Positions 1 through 9,950 are shown, counted from the stretch's first letter. The stretch is 64,000 nt of DNA from Granulicatella seriolae (GCF_024543085.1 NZ_JANHNZ010000005.1:88844-152843), one strand, 5' to 3'. The notes: generated by a model not told the origin, from the sequence alone. Translations and numbers: made by a program.

Positions 1-358
1 ATCAGCAAGCGACCCAGAAGATGGGAATTACCCATTAGATAGAGTAGAGTTAGTCACAGACGGAGGCTTTACAAGCGAAGTTCCTGGCACATATGCAGTT
101 ACCTTCAAAGTAACGGATAACGATGGCGCAAGCAATACCATCACAGTAGAGGTTATCGTAAAACGAAAAGTAAATCCCGAAAGTAAAGTAACGCCAGAAA
201 CAAAAATTGAGACTAAAGTAACAAAAAACATACCTCAATCAGCGGTTTTACCAAAGACCGGTAGTCAAGATTGGAACTATTTGAGAGGATTAGCAGCAAT
301 TTTTATTTCAAGTGGTCTGTTATTTATTGGAAAAGATTTTTCTAAGAAAAAAGAATAG
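1..358 (+). CDS. LPXTG-anchored surface protein, C-terminal end (5' partial)
   Basis: The open frame enters from the left edge (first full codon at base 2) and stops at TAG 356-358. The visible part is the end of an Ig-like beta domain (GTYAVTFKVTDNDGASN), then a charged linker rich in Lys, Thr and Glu. A classical cell-wall sorting signal follows: LPKTG, a hydrophobic span of about 19 residues and a KKKE tail. This is the substrate of a housekeeping class A sortase, which would link it to peptidoglycan. The domain type and binding target cannot be known because the N-terminal part lies outside the window. The sorting-signal call is firm. Confidence 0.9.
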   Translation, partial: SASDPEDGNYPLDRVELVTDGGFTSEVPGTYAVTFKVTDNDGASNTITVEVIVKRKVNPESKVTPETKIETKVTKNIPQSAVLPKTGSQDWNYLRGLAAIFISSGLLFIGKDFSKKKE

Positions 359-500
359 ACTTAGGGAATAAAAAATACAAAAAACTTTCCTAGAAAGACA
401 AAAGAATCTTCATAGGATATTCATAGGTGGGTACTATTATATAGACATTCCCAAATAATATGTTTACCCCTCCCAATGTAAACATACCCTATCCTTTTTT

Positions 501-528
501 CCACTAACATAACTGTTAGTGGTTTTTT
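501..528 (+). terminator. Rho-independent terminator after LPXTG gene
   Basis: A 9-bp perfect stem CCACTAACA/TGTTAGTGG with a 4-base loop is followed by a T-run. It lies 140 bases past the LPXTG stop codon. Confidence 0.85.
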
Positions 529-577
529 ATTTTTTTTTAGGTAAGGCTGGGTAAAAAGTACATGCTTCTATATTAAA

Positions 578-754
578 CAAAAGAGTTTTGCGAAAAAGCT
601 TATCAGAAATAACGGTGTGAAGCATAGCTGGCGTACTGTGGATGTTTCGGCTTTAGCCGATTACAGCCATGTAGACAGCTAAGCCGGTGAGACCATGGCT
701 CACAGCGGTGCCACCGTTCTCATTTCTGATAAGCTTTTTCGCAAAACTCTTTTG
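578..754. repeat. Hypervariable-stem palindromic element, copy 1
   Basis: Perfect 33-base arms at 578-610 and 722-754 enclose a conserved core seen in all copies of this family. The core contains a small hairpin around ggctttagccg, a GTGAG/CTCAC hairpin and the end motif gcggtgccaccgt. The core here runs in the orientation AACGGTG-to-GGTGCCACCGTT. A short outer motif ggctgggtaaaaagt (545-559) and a degenerate counterpart near 785-812 may mark the element ends. No reading frame is evident. It occupies the gap between the LPXTG gene and the serine hydrolase. Confidence 0.85.
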
Positions 755-855
755 TTGCCTAGTAAAATAAAATTGTTGCTCGACTTTTTATACAAGCAAG
801 CCAATGTGGTATACTATCCATAACATAAGATGAAGACAAGGAGGAGCCTCTAACT

Positions 856-1857
856 ATGACCTATTCCAAAACCAAAGCTCTACTAGAGCAATACCGAAAA
901 AGCCGAGTCTTCCCAGGTTACAGCGCTGCCCTCTTGTTGCCTGATAACCAAGTAGAAAAGCTAATTGTAGGACAAGCCCAACTAAGCCCACAGGTGGAAG
1001 AGCTAACAGATGGTCTCTACTACGACCTGGCCTCGCTCACAAAAGTTTTGGCAACGACAAGCCTAGTGCTACAGTTGTTGGAAGATGGCCAACTAGATAT
1101 CGATAGCTCCATTTCAAATTATTTTCCGCAAGCAAAGGAGCCGAAAGTGACCTTGCGCCACCTCATCACGCATACTTCAGGACTAGAAGGCTATATTCCT
1201 AATCGTGCTAGCTTATCAGCCAATCAGCTGGTAGAGGCTTTGCTACAACTATCTTGTGGGCCGACCTTTAACAAAGAAGTGAAGTATACGGATACGGGAT
1301 TTGTGCTTTTAGGAAAAGTGTTAGAAAAAATCACCCAAAAATCAGTCGCTGATCTCTTCCAAGAGAATATAGCTAAACCACTGGGGTTAAGGCATATGAG
1401 TTATGGTCCCTTGCCAGCTCACGTTTGTGTCCCTACCGAAATCATAGTGCCAAACAAAACAATTAGAGGGACGGTTCATGACCCCAAAGCTTCTGTGTTA
1501 GGGAGACATTGTGGTAGTGCTGGACTGTTCGCTAGCTTGGATGATGTCATTACCTACACGCAGGCTTTGTTAAATGGTGGAGAAAATATTTTGCAGCGGC
1601 CAACAGTAGATAGTCTCTTGCACGATTGGACACCAAACCAAAAAGTGGGTCGTTCACTAGGTTGGGATATTCAAGATTTTCAAGGCGCCAGATGGCTCAA
1701 GCACACTGGGTTTACCGGTACTCTAGTCATGTGGAATCTAGAAACTCAAAAAGCTTTTATCCTATTGACCAATAGGATCCACACCTTAAAAGATACAGCT
1801 CAATACAATCAGCTCCGAGACCAGCTAATCCTTACTTTTTTACAAGAAACGATGTAA
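856..1857 (+). CDS. Serine hydrolase, beta-lactamase/transpeptidase fold (class C-like)
   Basis: The 333-residue protein has the three penicillin-binding-fold motifs. These are SLTK (SxxK, catalytic Ser and Lys, about residue 61), YTD in place of YxN (about residue 145), and HTG in KHTGFTGT (about residue 278). There is no signal peptide or membrane span, so it is probably cytoplasmic, like many esterase or D-peptidase members of this family in lactic acid bacteria. A strong site AAGGAGG lies at 838-844 before the ATG. It is a single gene, and uraA downstream has its own promoter. The substrate cannot be told from sequence; esterase or D-aminopeptidase activity is possible, and true beta-lactamase activity is unlikely. 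Confidence 0.85.
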   Translation: MTYSKTKALLEQYRKSRVFPGYSAALLLPDNQVEKLIVGQAQLSPQVEELTDGLYYDLASLTKVLATTSLVLQLLEDGQLDIDSSISNYFPQAKEPKVTLRHLITHTSGLEGYIPNRASLSANQLVEALLQLSCGPTFNKEVKYTDTGFVLLGKVLEKITQKSVADLFQENIAKPLGLRHMSYGPLPAHVCVPTEIIVPNKTIRGTVHDPKASVLGRHCGSAGLFASLDDVITYTQALLNGGENILQRPTVDSLLHDWTPNQKVGRSLGWDIQDFQGARWLKHTGFTGTLVMWNLETQKAFILLTNRIHTLKDTAQYNQLRDQLILTFLQETM

Positions 1858-1890
1858 TTTCAAATAAAGTAATGTAATTTTATCTACTTA

Positions 1891-2001
1891 TGGTATAATA
1901 CCTACAGCAAAGGCTTTTAATTTCATCCTGTGAGATGAAAAAGGCGAGATAATTCACGTTACCTTTTTAGGCCTATTGCAAATACAATGGGCCTATTTTT
2001 T
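1891..2001 (+). promoter_or_regulatory. uraA promoter and PyrR-type attenuator
   Basis: An extended -10 (TGGTATAAT, 1891-1899) is followed by a hairpin loop (TCATCCTGTGAGATGA, 1923-1938) that fits the PyrR-binding loop consensus UCCNGNGAG. An 11-bp stem at 1968-1978/1985-1995 is followed by six T (1996-2001), which makes an intrinsic terminator just upstream of uraA. This is the arrangement known from pyrR/pyrP/uraA leaders. With UMP or UTP bound, PyrR favours the terminator. A spurious ATG at 1987 lies inside the terminator stem. The pyrR gene is not in this window. Confidence 0.75.
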
Positions 2002-2022
2002 GTGCCCGGAAAAGAGGATACA

Positions 2023-3345
2023 ATGGAATTACAGGTAACAAAAGTTGATTTATTATTGGATGTGGACGAGAAACCACCCTTTCTCAAGGGGCTCTTGCTC
2101 AGTGTTCAGCACGTTTTTGCCATGTTTGGTGCGACGATTTTAGTCCCGCTAATTCTCGGCATGCCAGTTTCGGTGGCTCTATTCGCATCGGGTATTGGGA
2201 CGCTAATTTACATGGTGGCTACTAAGTTTAAGGTGCCAGTTTATCTGGGGTCATCTTTCGCCTTTATTTCTGCTATGGCATTTGCTATCCAACAAATGGG
2301 CGGAGATGTTTCGGCAGCACAGACGGGTATTATTTTGGTCGGATTCATTTATATGGTAGTTGCTCTTATTATTCGCTTTGTCGGTACCCAATGGATTGAT
2401 AAGCTTTTGCCACCGATTGTAATTGGCCCGATGATTATGGTGATTGGTTTAGGTTTAGCAAGTTCTGCCGTTACCAATGCGGGTTTTGTCAAAGATGGGG
2501 ATCTTAAACAAATCGGTGTCGCTTTAATTACGTTCTTAATTACAGCTTTCATCAATACCAAGGCAAAAGGCTTTTTCAAGCTAATCCCTTTCCTTTTTGG
2601 TATTTTAGGCGGTTACCTAGTAGCAGCCGTGTTAGGCTTAGTGGATTTCCAGCCCATCTTAGACGCCAATTGGATTGAACTACCAGGGTTTTACTTGCCA
2701 TTTTCAACAGGAGGAACCCTCAAAGAATACAATCTCTACTTTGGTCCAGAAACTTGGGCCATCCTACCAGTCGTGGTGGTTACTATTGCAGAACATATCG
2801 GTGACCACACTGTCCTAAGCGAAATTTGTGGACGACAATTTTTGAAAAACCCAGGTTTGCACCGGACGCTGCTAGGAGATGGTGCCGCAACAGCTCTGTC
2901 TGCCTTCCTAGGTGGGCCAGCCAACACTACCTATGGAGAAAACACTGGAGTAGTAGGGATGACAAGAATTGCATCCGTATCTGTCATTAGAAATGCAGCT
3001 ATTATCGCTATCGGCTTAAGCTTCTTTGGAAAATTCACGGCACTCATTTCGACTATTCCGAATGCCGTGCTAGGTGGAATGGCTATCCTCTTGTATGGGG
3101 TCATTGCCAGCAACGGGTTAAAAGTCCTCATCGAAAAACAAGTAGACTTCAGACAAGTTAGAAACCTCATCATCGCTAGCTCAACGCTAGTCTTGGGACT
3201 GGGTGGAGCCATTTTAGAAATCGGCCCAGTAACCTTATCTGGAACAGCATTATGCGCCATTGCAGGAGTGCTTTTAAACTTAATCTTGCCACACGAAGAA
3301 GCATTTGACAGTGAAAAAGTTGTGGAGTTGATTGAAGAGAATTAA
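2023..3345 (+). CDS. uraA: Uracil permease (NCS2 family)
   Basis: The 440-residue protein has about 12-14 hydrophobic spans and typical NCS2 features. These include an N-terminal QHVFAMFGATILVPL segment and the mid-protein motif VVVVTIAEHIGDHTVLS, whose Glu and His residues contribute to uracil and proton binding. It imports uracil with protons for pyrimidine salvage. The ATG at 2023 is chosen because AAAGAGG precedes it and the product matches family length. An in-frame ATG at 1987 lies inside the upstream attenuator hairpin and would add 12 odd residues. It is monocistronic, and control by the PyrR-type leader supports uracil rather than xanthine as substrate. Confidence 0.93.
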   Translation: MELQVTKVDLLLDVDEKPPFLKGLLLSVQHVFAMFGATILVPLILGMPVSVALFASGIGTLIYMVATKFKVPVYLGSSFAFISAMAFAIQQMGGDVSAAQTGIILVGFIYMVVALIIRFVGTQWIDKLLPPIVIGPMIMVIGLGLASSAVTNAGFVKDGDLKQIGVALITFLITAFINTKAKGFFKLIPFLFGILGGYLVAAVLGLVDFQPILDANWIELPGFYLPFSTGGTLKEYNLYFGPETWAILPVVVVTIAEHIGDHTVLSEICGRQFLKNPGLHRTLLGDGAATALSAFLGGPANTTYGENTGVVGMTRIASVSVIRNAAIIAIGLSFFGKFTALISTIPNAVLGGMAILLYGVIASNGLKVLIEKQVDFRQVRNLIIASSTLVLGLGGAILEIGPVTLSGTALCAIAGVLLNLILPHEEAFDSEKVVELIEEN

Positions 3346-3421
3346 AGACAAGAGAATCAATTGCTGTGGGAGAAGTCTATCAGTGATTGATTCTTTGTAA
3401 ACGAGAAATAATATGACTCAT

Positions 3422-3470
3422 AAAAAATAGACGAAATCCACAAACTGGACTCGTCTATTTTTTCATTGTT
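3422..3470 (+). terminator. Terminator after uraA
   Basis: A 13-bp perfect stem at 3422-3434 and 3451-3463 (AAAAAATAGACGA and its complement) has A/T tracts on both sides, so it could work in both directions. Confidence 0.85.
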
Positions 3471-3735
3471 TTTATAATACATAATGGATGGACACAAATT
3501 TTCAAATAATAGACTAATTAAGGACAGACGATTTTTGTAACGAAATAAGAAGGATTAGAATGAACAGAGGAATAAATGTATCAGAAATTGTAGGAAAAAA
3601 ATTTTTAGAAGAAAATCCACTTGAAAATAGAAGGTGTTTTTTATGGGTAAAATAGAAGTTTTTAAGAGGAATAGTACTTAAAAAAACAGAAAGAGAAAAA
3701 ATTGTAATATTTGTGTATTTTTTGTGTAGAATTTG

Positions 3736-3764
3736 TTGACTTATATAAATGGATACTATATATT
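3736..3764 (+). promoter_or_regulatory. Probable promoter of the pilus operon
   Basis: TTGACT, a 17-base spacer and TATATT form a good sigma-A promoter. It is the best promoter seen between uraA and the pilus genes. If used, it makes a leader of about 410 nucleotides before the adhesin start, long enough for post-transcriptional control. Confidence 0.55.
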
Positions 3765-4179
3765 GATTTTAATAATTACTTCATGTGATGTATTTAGTGA
3801 TTTGGACATTACAGTAAGTAAGGTACAAGCATATCTAAGTCGTGAATTGTCAATTATTTTAACTTTTAAAACATTGCGAACGACAAAATAATACAAAAGA
3901 AATATAGCTTATGAAAAAGTATTATTACCTCAACTAAATTACTCAGTGCTTTGACAATTTGTCCAAATCATTATGCATATTTGTTGAAGCATAGCCATGA
4001 AGGGCATCAAGACAACGATTATTACTAAAATCGCCTACAGTCAATCGTTCGATGCGCCGTTTGAGGTGTAATCAATTTTTATTAGGAGTTAGCTTACATT
4101 CGTTTCAAAGTGTCTAAAGCATCTTATTAAAGGCACGGGGGAAGATGGTTGTATTAACTACTGGAAAAGAAAGGAGCAT

Positions 4180-7100
4180 ATGATGATACGAGCTAAATTA
4201 ACTAAATGGAATCGACTACTGACTTATTTTGTCTTGTGGAATATGCTTTTTTCCATGATGCCAACTAATCTTATTTTTGCTCAAAGTACTCAGATAGACT
4301 ATGGAACGTTAGAACCAAGTATTCCACTTGACCCTAACACTATTAACATAACTATTAGCAAGGATAGCCAAGGTCAAGAGATAATAGATGAAGAGGGCAT
4401 TGAGTGGAAGTTGGAGCTGAATAAAGCACAGACTGATCTCCCTATGACAACGACTGACATTCGCCTTTCAGAAAAACAAGTCATGTCCAAACTTATGGGA
4501 ATTGAAGGGGCAGTAAAAAAAGTTGTTGCTGTTCATACCGATAAGACAGAGACGGTTCTCTACAACCAAGAAACTATGACTAGCCTCTCAGCAAACGATG
4601 CTGGGCTCATTTCAAAAAATATTAGTCATTACAGAGTAGATACAGAAGAAACAAATCATCCAATCACACTTTACTTCACTAGTAAATATGAAGATAAAGA
4701 AAGTATAGACTTTCAAGCTATAGCAGTTATCCGAACAGAAACTGCTAAAAAAACCGTTGCAAAAACCCAAGCACCATCTCGAGAAACTATTGACAAAAAA
4801 GTAACGGTCAACTGGAAAGGGTTAGCCCAAGGTGAAGCAACACCAATAGCAAGCATTCACTTAACTAATCCAATTAACGGTCAAGTATTAAGTCAAACCA
4901 CAAGTGACAGTACAATATTTGAAGCCTTACCAAAATATACAGATGAGCACCAAGAAATTGATTATCAAGTAAGTCAAGATCCTATTGTGGGATTCCAAAC
5001 GACAATAGATAAAGACGCGGTGACCAATACAAAGGAAAAACCAACAGTCACTGAGGCTCAAACTTCTTCTCAAAAAGAGCCTAGCTCTAATTCTTCATCA
5101 ACAACAAATTCAGGAACTGCTGAAGTTAGTAGCAACGCTGTTGAAGAGTCTAACCCGCAAAACTCAAGTAACTCTGAAGCACAGGTTAGCTCTGAGCCAG
5201 TTGCAAATTCTGAAAGTTCTTTATCTTCAGCCGCAGTGGTAGATGTTCCTGCAACGACAAGACTAAGAAGGTCTGTAAGTACAGTAACAAACCTACTTGC
5301 AGCAAGAGCAGCAACAATCCCTAATCCAAATACCTCTTCAGGTACTATTACAGACAACGTTTCTAGCTACACGTGGACTGCTCAAACAGCCTCTGACGGG
5401 TTAAGTGTTCAGTGGACCTTGAAATTATCAGAAAAATATACTAGCGGTAGTACTAATGCTGCTGCCTATATAGGTTTTAATCTTCCAAACTATTTCAATA
5501 CGCTCTCAACAAATGATATTACTGCTACCTTTACTCGAACTGCAGGCAGTTCAACCCCGATTGTCTATAAACTAGGTAGTGATAGAACGTTTTGGGTAAA
5601 AACAACGCAATACCCACCAGCAACCAATATAGATTTGACAGTTACCTTTACGACAACCCTGTCAGCGCCATATACAGCTACTGAATCTATGAGTATTGAA
5701 TTCATACCAGGTGTGGATGTTAGGAGTTCTACTTTTTATGGGCCTACCAACACAGCTCAACAATCTTCCAGCAGTTCACAAACCAAAGCGCCTGACAGTA
5801 TAAGACCGTTAACCATTACGGCATACAATCCTAACTTCGTTTCAGCCATTAATGTAACAGCAAATGCTAAGGACAATAACAATCTAGCTATACCTAATGC
5901 AACCGTTACTTTAACGGCTACAGATGGAAAGACCTATCAGGGTACAACGAATGCTAGCGGTGCAGCAATTATTCAAGCACCAGCCGGTACCTATACGGCG
6001 AGTGCTTCAGCTATTCCTGGATACACAAGTCCGGCGAATAAGTCCGTTACAATTAGTAACACGTCAACCTCGTTTGATATGATTTATAGTAAGAATTTGT
6101 ATCCGGTGAACATTACTGTAAAAGATAACAACGGAGCTGCAGTACCAACCTCACAAGTCACCTTAACAAGTGTCAGTGATCCAACTAAAATCTACACCTT
6201 TAATACAGGTGGTGGTTCGGCTACACAATCTCTCCCATACGGAAGCTATAATGTTTCCGCCAATACGGTTACTGGGTACACGCTAGACACCTATAACAAG
6301 ACCTTGATGGTGGATTCGGCTAAGAACATAACCATTACCTATACCAAAGATGTTCCAAAAGATCCAAACTTAGCTAATTTTACAAATAATATTGTAAGTA
6401 GTGGTAAGTACAATCCAGCAACAAAGAGCATTGATTGGACAGTTGTGGTAGAAAAACCAGTCAATGGAGCTGGGGTTACCGACCAACGTTATATCGAAAC
6501 AGTTTTATCCGTGCCAAGTAATAGTGGTCTAGGACCTATTGGTAATTTCAAAGTAGTAGGTGTTAGTGACACTGGTCAAACTACAGGAACGACTGTCACC
6601 AGAACATCAACTGCGTCAACAACAGCAGATAAAATAACCTATACTTTTTCTACGCCAATCACAGATGCAGGCGATCTGGCTCAAAATCCAAGTAAAACTT
6701 ATACCATCAATACTAGTTCTACTATTAAAACTCAAGGTGGAGGGGTCTTGGTAACAAAGATCCAAACGCCATCAGTAGTAGTTGGTGTAAAATTGAATAC
6801 AGTAACGATTCGGCTAGTGGATGCTCAAGACCCAAATATCCAATTAGCAGGTGGGATTTTTGATATCTTTGATAGCAAAGGCACTTTTTTACAAAGGGTG
6901 ACAACAGCGGCAAATGGAGAAGTCGTGGTAGAAGGGCTACCAACAGATCAAACCTTTACTGTTAAGCAAGTTTCAACTGCAAATGGGTATATTGTTGCCG
7001 CACAGCAAACGACAGTTGCTTTAGCCGCAAACACTGCCGCGCTTTTAACAATTCAAAATGTTAAGGGGCCTTCAAGTGGAGGGTTGGGAGTTATTGAGGT

Positions 7101-9906
7101 TTATGTAGTTGAAAAAGATTCTAAAAATCCAATTCCTACATCAGATGTTGAAGTAGTCGATGAATTTGGACAAACATATAGAAAGACCTCTAATAATAAT
7201 GGTTATATGGTCTTCACAGATTTGCCGTTAGATAGAACTTACACTATCCGACAACTAAGTGTTCCGGCTCCTATGAATGTGCCGACCACGGGTGCACAAT
7301 TTAGACCATTAACAGCAGGAACGAATTATGCTATTGTGACATTTGAAAACGAAAGGCCGACTAAACAAGTTACTTACAACTTCTTTGAATACGGGGATCC
7401 GACTATTTCAATTCCCAATGTCGAATTTACCTTAACTGACTACAAAGGAGTAGTGACTCGATATAAAACCAATCCACAAGGGTTAATTACTATCCCATTG
7501 CCGATTGGATTATATGAACTAAAACAAATAACGACTGATTCTAACCACGTAGTGTATCAAGAGCCGAAAATTTCATTAATTGATGATGACATGCAAGTAG
7601 ATATACCGAACAAGCTAAAAAATCCAACAGTAGTTCAACGTGTCATCACCATTACGAAAGAATGGGGTGACGCGGCACCACAGCCATTACCGAACCTGAC
7701 CTTTGATGTTATGCAAAATGGTGTGAAATTCACTAGTGTCACCATGCAAACAAGTGGAAATTCACAAACTATTACTGTCACAGTTCCTAAGTATAACTCT
7801 AATCAAGAGAAGTATTCGTATACCATCCAAGAGCAGGCACTTCCAAATTATTATGCAGTTTACAGTAAAGCATCTGTCGATGATAGTGCATGGAAGGTAA
7901 CTAATTACTTAGGAGAGATGGTTGGAGATTGTAGTGACGGTAACTTTTGGGTAACATCAATTGATTATGCCTATGAATTTGGGCCAGATGGAATTTATAC
8001 AAGACGGTCGTTTTCACTCAATAAACCGCCTTATGGAGGGCCTTTTTTCCAAACTTCAGGAGGACGTTCTGGTGGAGCAGCGACAGTTATAGATAATGGC
8101 AAGAAATTAATGACCATAAATTATTATCAATATCAAGGTTATTATGAGGCGCATATCTATGATGTATCGGGCGAAAATGGCGTTGAAATTGGAAGGAAAT
8201 TGAAAAGAATCATTATAGACTTAAATCGATATGCATTCTCAAATGATTTGTTAAATTCACTCGGAACCACGCCAGATGGAAAATATGTAGTGGCAAAGAC
8301 AATTCAAGGACCACTGAATTTCATTCCAGTAGCTGACATTCTCAACACGGGAAATGGAAATGTTCTTCCGTTTAGTAGAGTCTCAACTTTGCCAGCATCA
8401 TCAATCTATTCTGCAGGAGATATAATCTTTTTACCTAATGGTGATATGATGATATCCACCTTAGACGGAGCGAATAGTTACACGGGAAATGGCTTCGCAA
8501 TCATTCCTTACAACAGTGCTACTAATTCTTATCTTACCAACTCTGTTAAGAGATTTATTGGTGGTGTTCAATGGCCGAGTGGAAATATTTCTGATGGACT
8601 TAGAATTGAAGGTCTATCAATGGTTGATGGAAATGTCTATACTACAGTAACGAGACTTAATGGTGCTAGCACGGTTGCTAGGTTTAACAGACTACCATCC
8701 TATTCTGATCCGACTAATACAGTCTATCAGTTAACCGCCATTAACAACTCTGGAAATAGTTTTGGATCTTTCACTGACGCATCAAGCGCCTTTGCTACAA
8801 CCTGTAACCCAATCGTTAGAGTTGTTGGTTCAAAAATATGGAATAATGACCAAGCTTTTGCTAATAAAACTCGTCCAACTAGCATCCGTGTTGAGCTTTA
8901 TAGAAACGGTTTGGCTACTGGAATAACGCAAACAGTTACACCAGATACTTTTGGTAACTGGACCTGGGTGTTTGCTAACCTTCCTAAGAATGATGACACA
9001 GGCAAGGCTTTTGTATACAGTACAAGAGAAGTAGGTTATACAAAAAATGGAGTCTATTATACTGGAGTTCCACCTGGATATCAGGTAACTTACCCAAACA
9101 CTAATGCCGAAACAAATGATTTTTCCATTACCAACACCTATCAGCCAGCAAAATTCAATATCAAGAAAGAAAATGAGAAAGGCCAAGCTCTCACAGGGGC
9201 AGGCTTTACACTCTATCTTGAAGATCAAAAAACAATTTATCAGGCTGAAACCTTATCCAACTCATCAGGGTTACTATCCTTTGTTAATTTGGGAGTAGGA
9301 ACTTACTATCTAAAAGAAACCAAAGCGCCACCAGGCTACCAATTGAATGCAACATTTTATAAAGTAACTGTTGCAATAAACGCTAGTGGTAAACTAACGG
9401 TTACGATAGATGGCTTGGGACAACCAAGTATAGATGGTCAACAGATAAGTACTTACAAGGTGGTCAATGTAGCTAATAAAGGCTCGTTCACTCTTCGGAA
9501 GGTAGATCAATTAGGTAAGGTTATAAAGAACAACAAAGCAATATTCGAACTTCGACAAGGATCAACCTTGATTAAAACGATAGAAACAACTAACGATGGT
9601 GAGGCTATTATTGCTGATCTCCCTCAAGGAGAATACACATTGGTCGAAACCAAAGCTCCAACGGGTTACATTAAAACTTTTAATGAGTATAAGATTGTTG
9701 TTGGTGAATCTGGAGCAGTTCAAATAACCCTAAATGGGGAACCCGTTAGTTCAAACCCATTGATTATTGTTAATGCAATATTTGATGGTTACCCTGATAC
9801 TGGGGGTATTGGAATTCTGCCTTACCTAGTGCTAGGTTTAGGAATAATGTTACTAGCATTTTTAATAAGGAAAAAAAGTAACAGTGAGGGGTGTGATATC
9901 CGATAA
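4180..9906 (+). CDS. Giant pilus tip adhesin with CnaB domains and YPDTG sorting signal
   Basis: The 1908-residue secreted protein begins with a signal peptide (residues 1-35, ending near FAQS). Then come a helical or degenerate N-terminal domain, a Ser/Asn/Thr-rich linker (about 285-375) and an adhesin-like beta domain (about 395-545). Several CnaB or carboxypeptidase-regulatory-like beta modules (550-1245) lead to a block at about 1247-1547 holding GDCSDGNFW and ATTCNP. That block resembles a propeller or lectin-like head and carries a lone cysteine at each end. Two classical CnaB repeats with E-box motifs (KETKAPPGY, VETKAPTGY) lie near 1657-1725 and 1769-1830. The sorting signal is YPDTGG (about 1870) plus a membrane span and RKK. 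It is the first gene of the pilus operon; size and domain plan fit a SpaC/PilA-type tip subunit. Start is ATG 4180, with 4183 as an alternative after AAAGGAG. Confidence 0.88.
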   Translation: MMIRAKLTKWNRLLTYFVLWNMLFSMMPTNLIFAQSTQIDYGTLEPSIPLDPNTINITISKDSQGQEIIDEEGIEWKLELNKAQTDLPMTTTDIRLSEKQVMSKLMGIEGAVKKVVAVHTDKTETVLYNQETMTSLSANDAGLISKNISHYRVDTEETNHPITLYFTSKYEDKESIDFQAIAVIRTETAKKTVAKTQAPSRETIDKKVTVNWKGLAQGEATPIASIHLTNPINGQVLSQTTSDSTIFEALPKYTDEHQEIDYQVSQDPIVGFQTTIDKDAVTNTKEKPTVTEAQTSSQKEPSSNSSSTTNSGTAEVSSNAVEESNPQNSSNSEAQVSSEPVANSESSLSSAAVVDVPATTRLRRSVSTVTNLLAARAATIPNPNTSSGTITDNVSSYTWTAQTASDGLSVQWTLKLSEKYTSGSTNAAAYIGFNLPNYFNTLSTNDITATFTRTAGSSTPIVYKLGSDRTFWVKTTQYPPATNIDLTVTFTTTLSAPYTATESMSIEFIPGVDVRSSTFYGPTNTAQQSSSSSQTKAPDSIRPLTITAYNPNFVSAINVTANAKDNNNLAIPNATVTLTATDGKTYQGTTNASGAAIIQAPAGTYTASASAIPGYTSPANKSVTISNTSTSFDMIYSKNLYPVNITVKDNNGAAVPTSQVTLTSVSDPTKIYTFNTGGGSATQSLPYGSYNVSANTVTGYTLDTYNKTLMVDSAKNITITYTKDVPKDPNLANFTNNIVSSGKYNPATKSIDWTVVVEKPVNGAGVTDQRYIETVLSVPSNSGLGPIGNFKVVGVSDTGQTTGTTVTRTSTASTTADKITYTFSTPITDAGDLAQNPSKTYTINTSSTIKTQGGGVLVTKIQTPSVVVGVKLNTVTIRLVDAQDPNIQLAGGIFDIFDSKGTFLQRVTTAANGEVVVEGLPTDQTFTVKQVSTANGYIVAAQQTTVALAANTAALLTIQNVKGPSSGGLGVIEVYVVEKDSKNPIPTSDVEVVDEFGQTYRKTSNNNGYMVFTDLPLDRTYTIRQLSVPAPMNVPTTGAQFRPLTAGTNYAIVTFENERPTKQVTYNFFEYGDPTISIPNVEFTLTDYKGVVTRYKTNPQGLITIPLPIGLYELKQITTDSNHVVYQEPKISLIDDDMQVDIPNKLKNPTVVQRVITITKEWGDAAPQPLPNLTFDVMQNGVKFTSVTMQTSGNSQTITVTVPKYNSNQEKYSYTIQEQALPNYYAVYSKASVDDSAWKVTNYLGEMVGDCSDGNFWVTSIDYAYEFGPDGIYTRRSFSLNKPPYGGPFFQTSGGRSGGAATVIDNGKKLMTINYYQYQGYYEAHIYDVSGENGVEIGRKLKRIIIDLNRYAFSNDLLNSLGTTPDGKYVVAKTIQGPLNFIPVADILNTGNGNVLPFSRVSTLPASSIYSAGDIIFLPNGDMMISTLDGANSYTGNGFAIIPYNSATNSYLTNSVKRFIGGVQWPSGNISDGLRIEGLSMVDGNVYTTVTRLNGASTVARFNRLPSYSDPTNTVYQLTAINNSGNSFGSFTDASSAFATTCNPIVRVVGSKIWNNDQAFANKTRPTSIRVELYRNGLATGITQTVTPDTFGNWTWVFANLPKNDDTGKAFVYSTREVGYTKNGVYYTGVPPGYQVTYPNTNAETNDFSITNTYQPAKFNIKKENEKGQALTGAGFTLYLEDQKTIYQAETLSNSSGLLSFVNLGVGTYYLKETKAPPGYQLNATFYKVTVAINASGKLTVTIDGLGQPSIDGQQISTYKVVNVANKGSFTLRKVDQLGKVIKNNKAIFELRQGSTLIKTIETTNDGEAIIADLPQGEYTLVETKAPTGYIKTFNEYKIVVGESGAVQITLNGEPVSSNPLIIVNAIFDGYPDTGGIGILPYLVLGLGIMLLAFLIRKKSNSEGCDIR

Positions 9907-9950
9907 TTAAGGTAAAACACTCTTTGCAAAGAAAAATTGGAGGGAATAAA

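Larger units (their letters stand above)
3346..4179. other. Gene-free interval before the pilus locus
   Basis: Beyond the uraA terminator and the promoter at 3736 I see no intact gene. It is AT-rich. A minus-strand frame without stops over about 3943-4070 ends in ALHGYASTNMHNDLDKLSKH and may be a gene remnant, but I do not recognise the family. No insertion sequence or structured RNA is recognised. Confidence 0.4.

Noticed and set aside
578-754. Small insertion sequence
   Set aside because: Too short for a transposase, no reading frame in the core, and the perfect stems differ between copies, unlike IS ends.
5070-5357. Minus-strand frame in the Ser/Asn-rich linker of the adhesin
   Set aside because: Arises from the low-complexity codons of the linker; no start signal.
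8830-9228. Long minus-strand frame within the tip adhesin gene
   Set aside because: It is a shadow of the plus-strand coding sequence, without ribosome site or protein-like composition.
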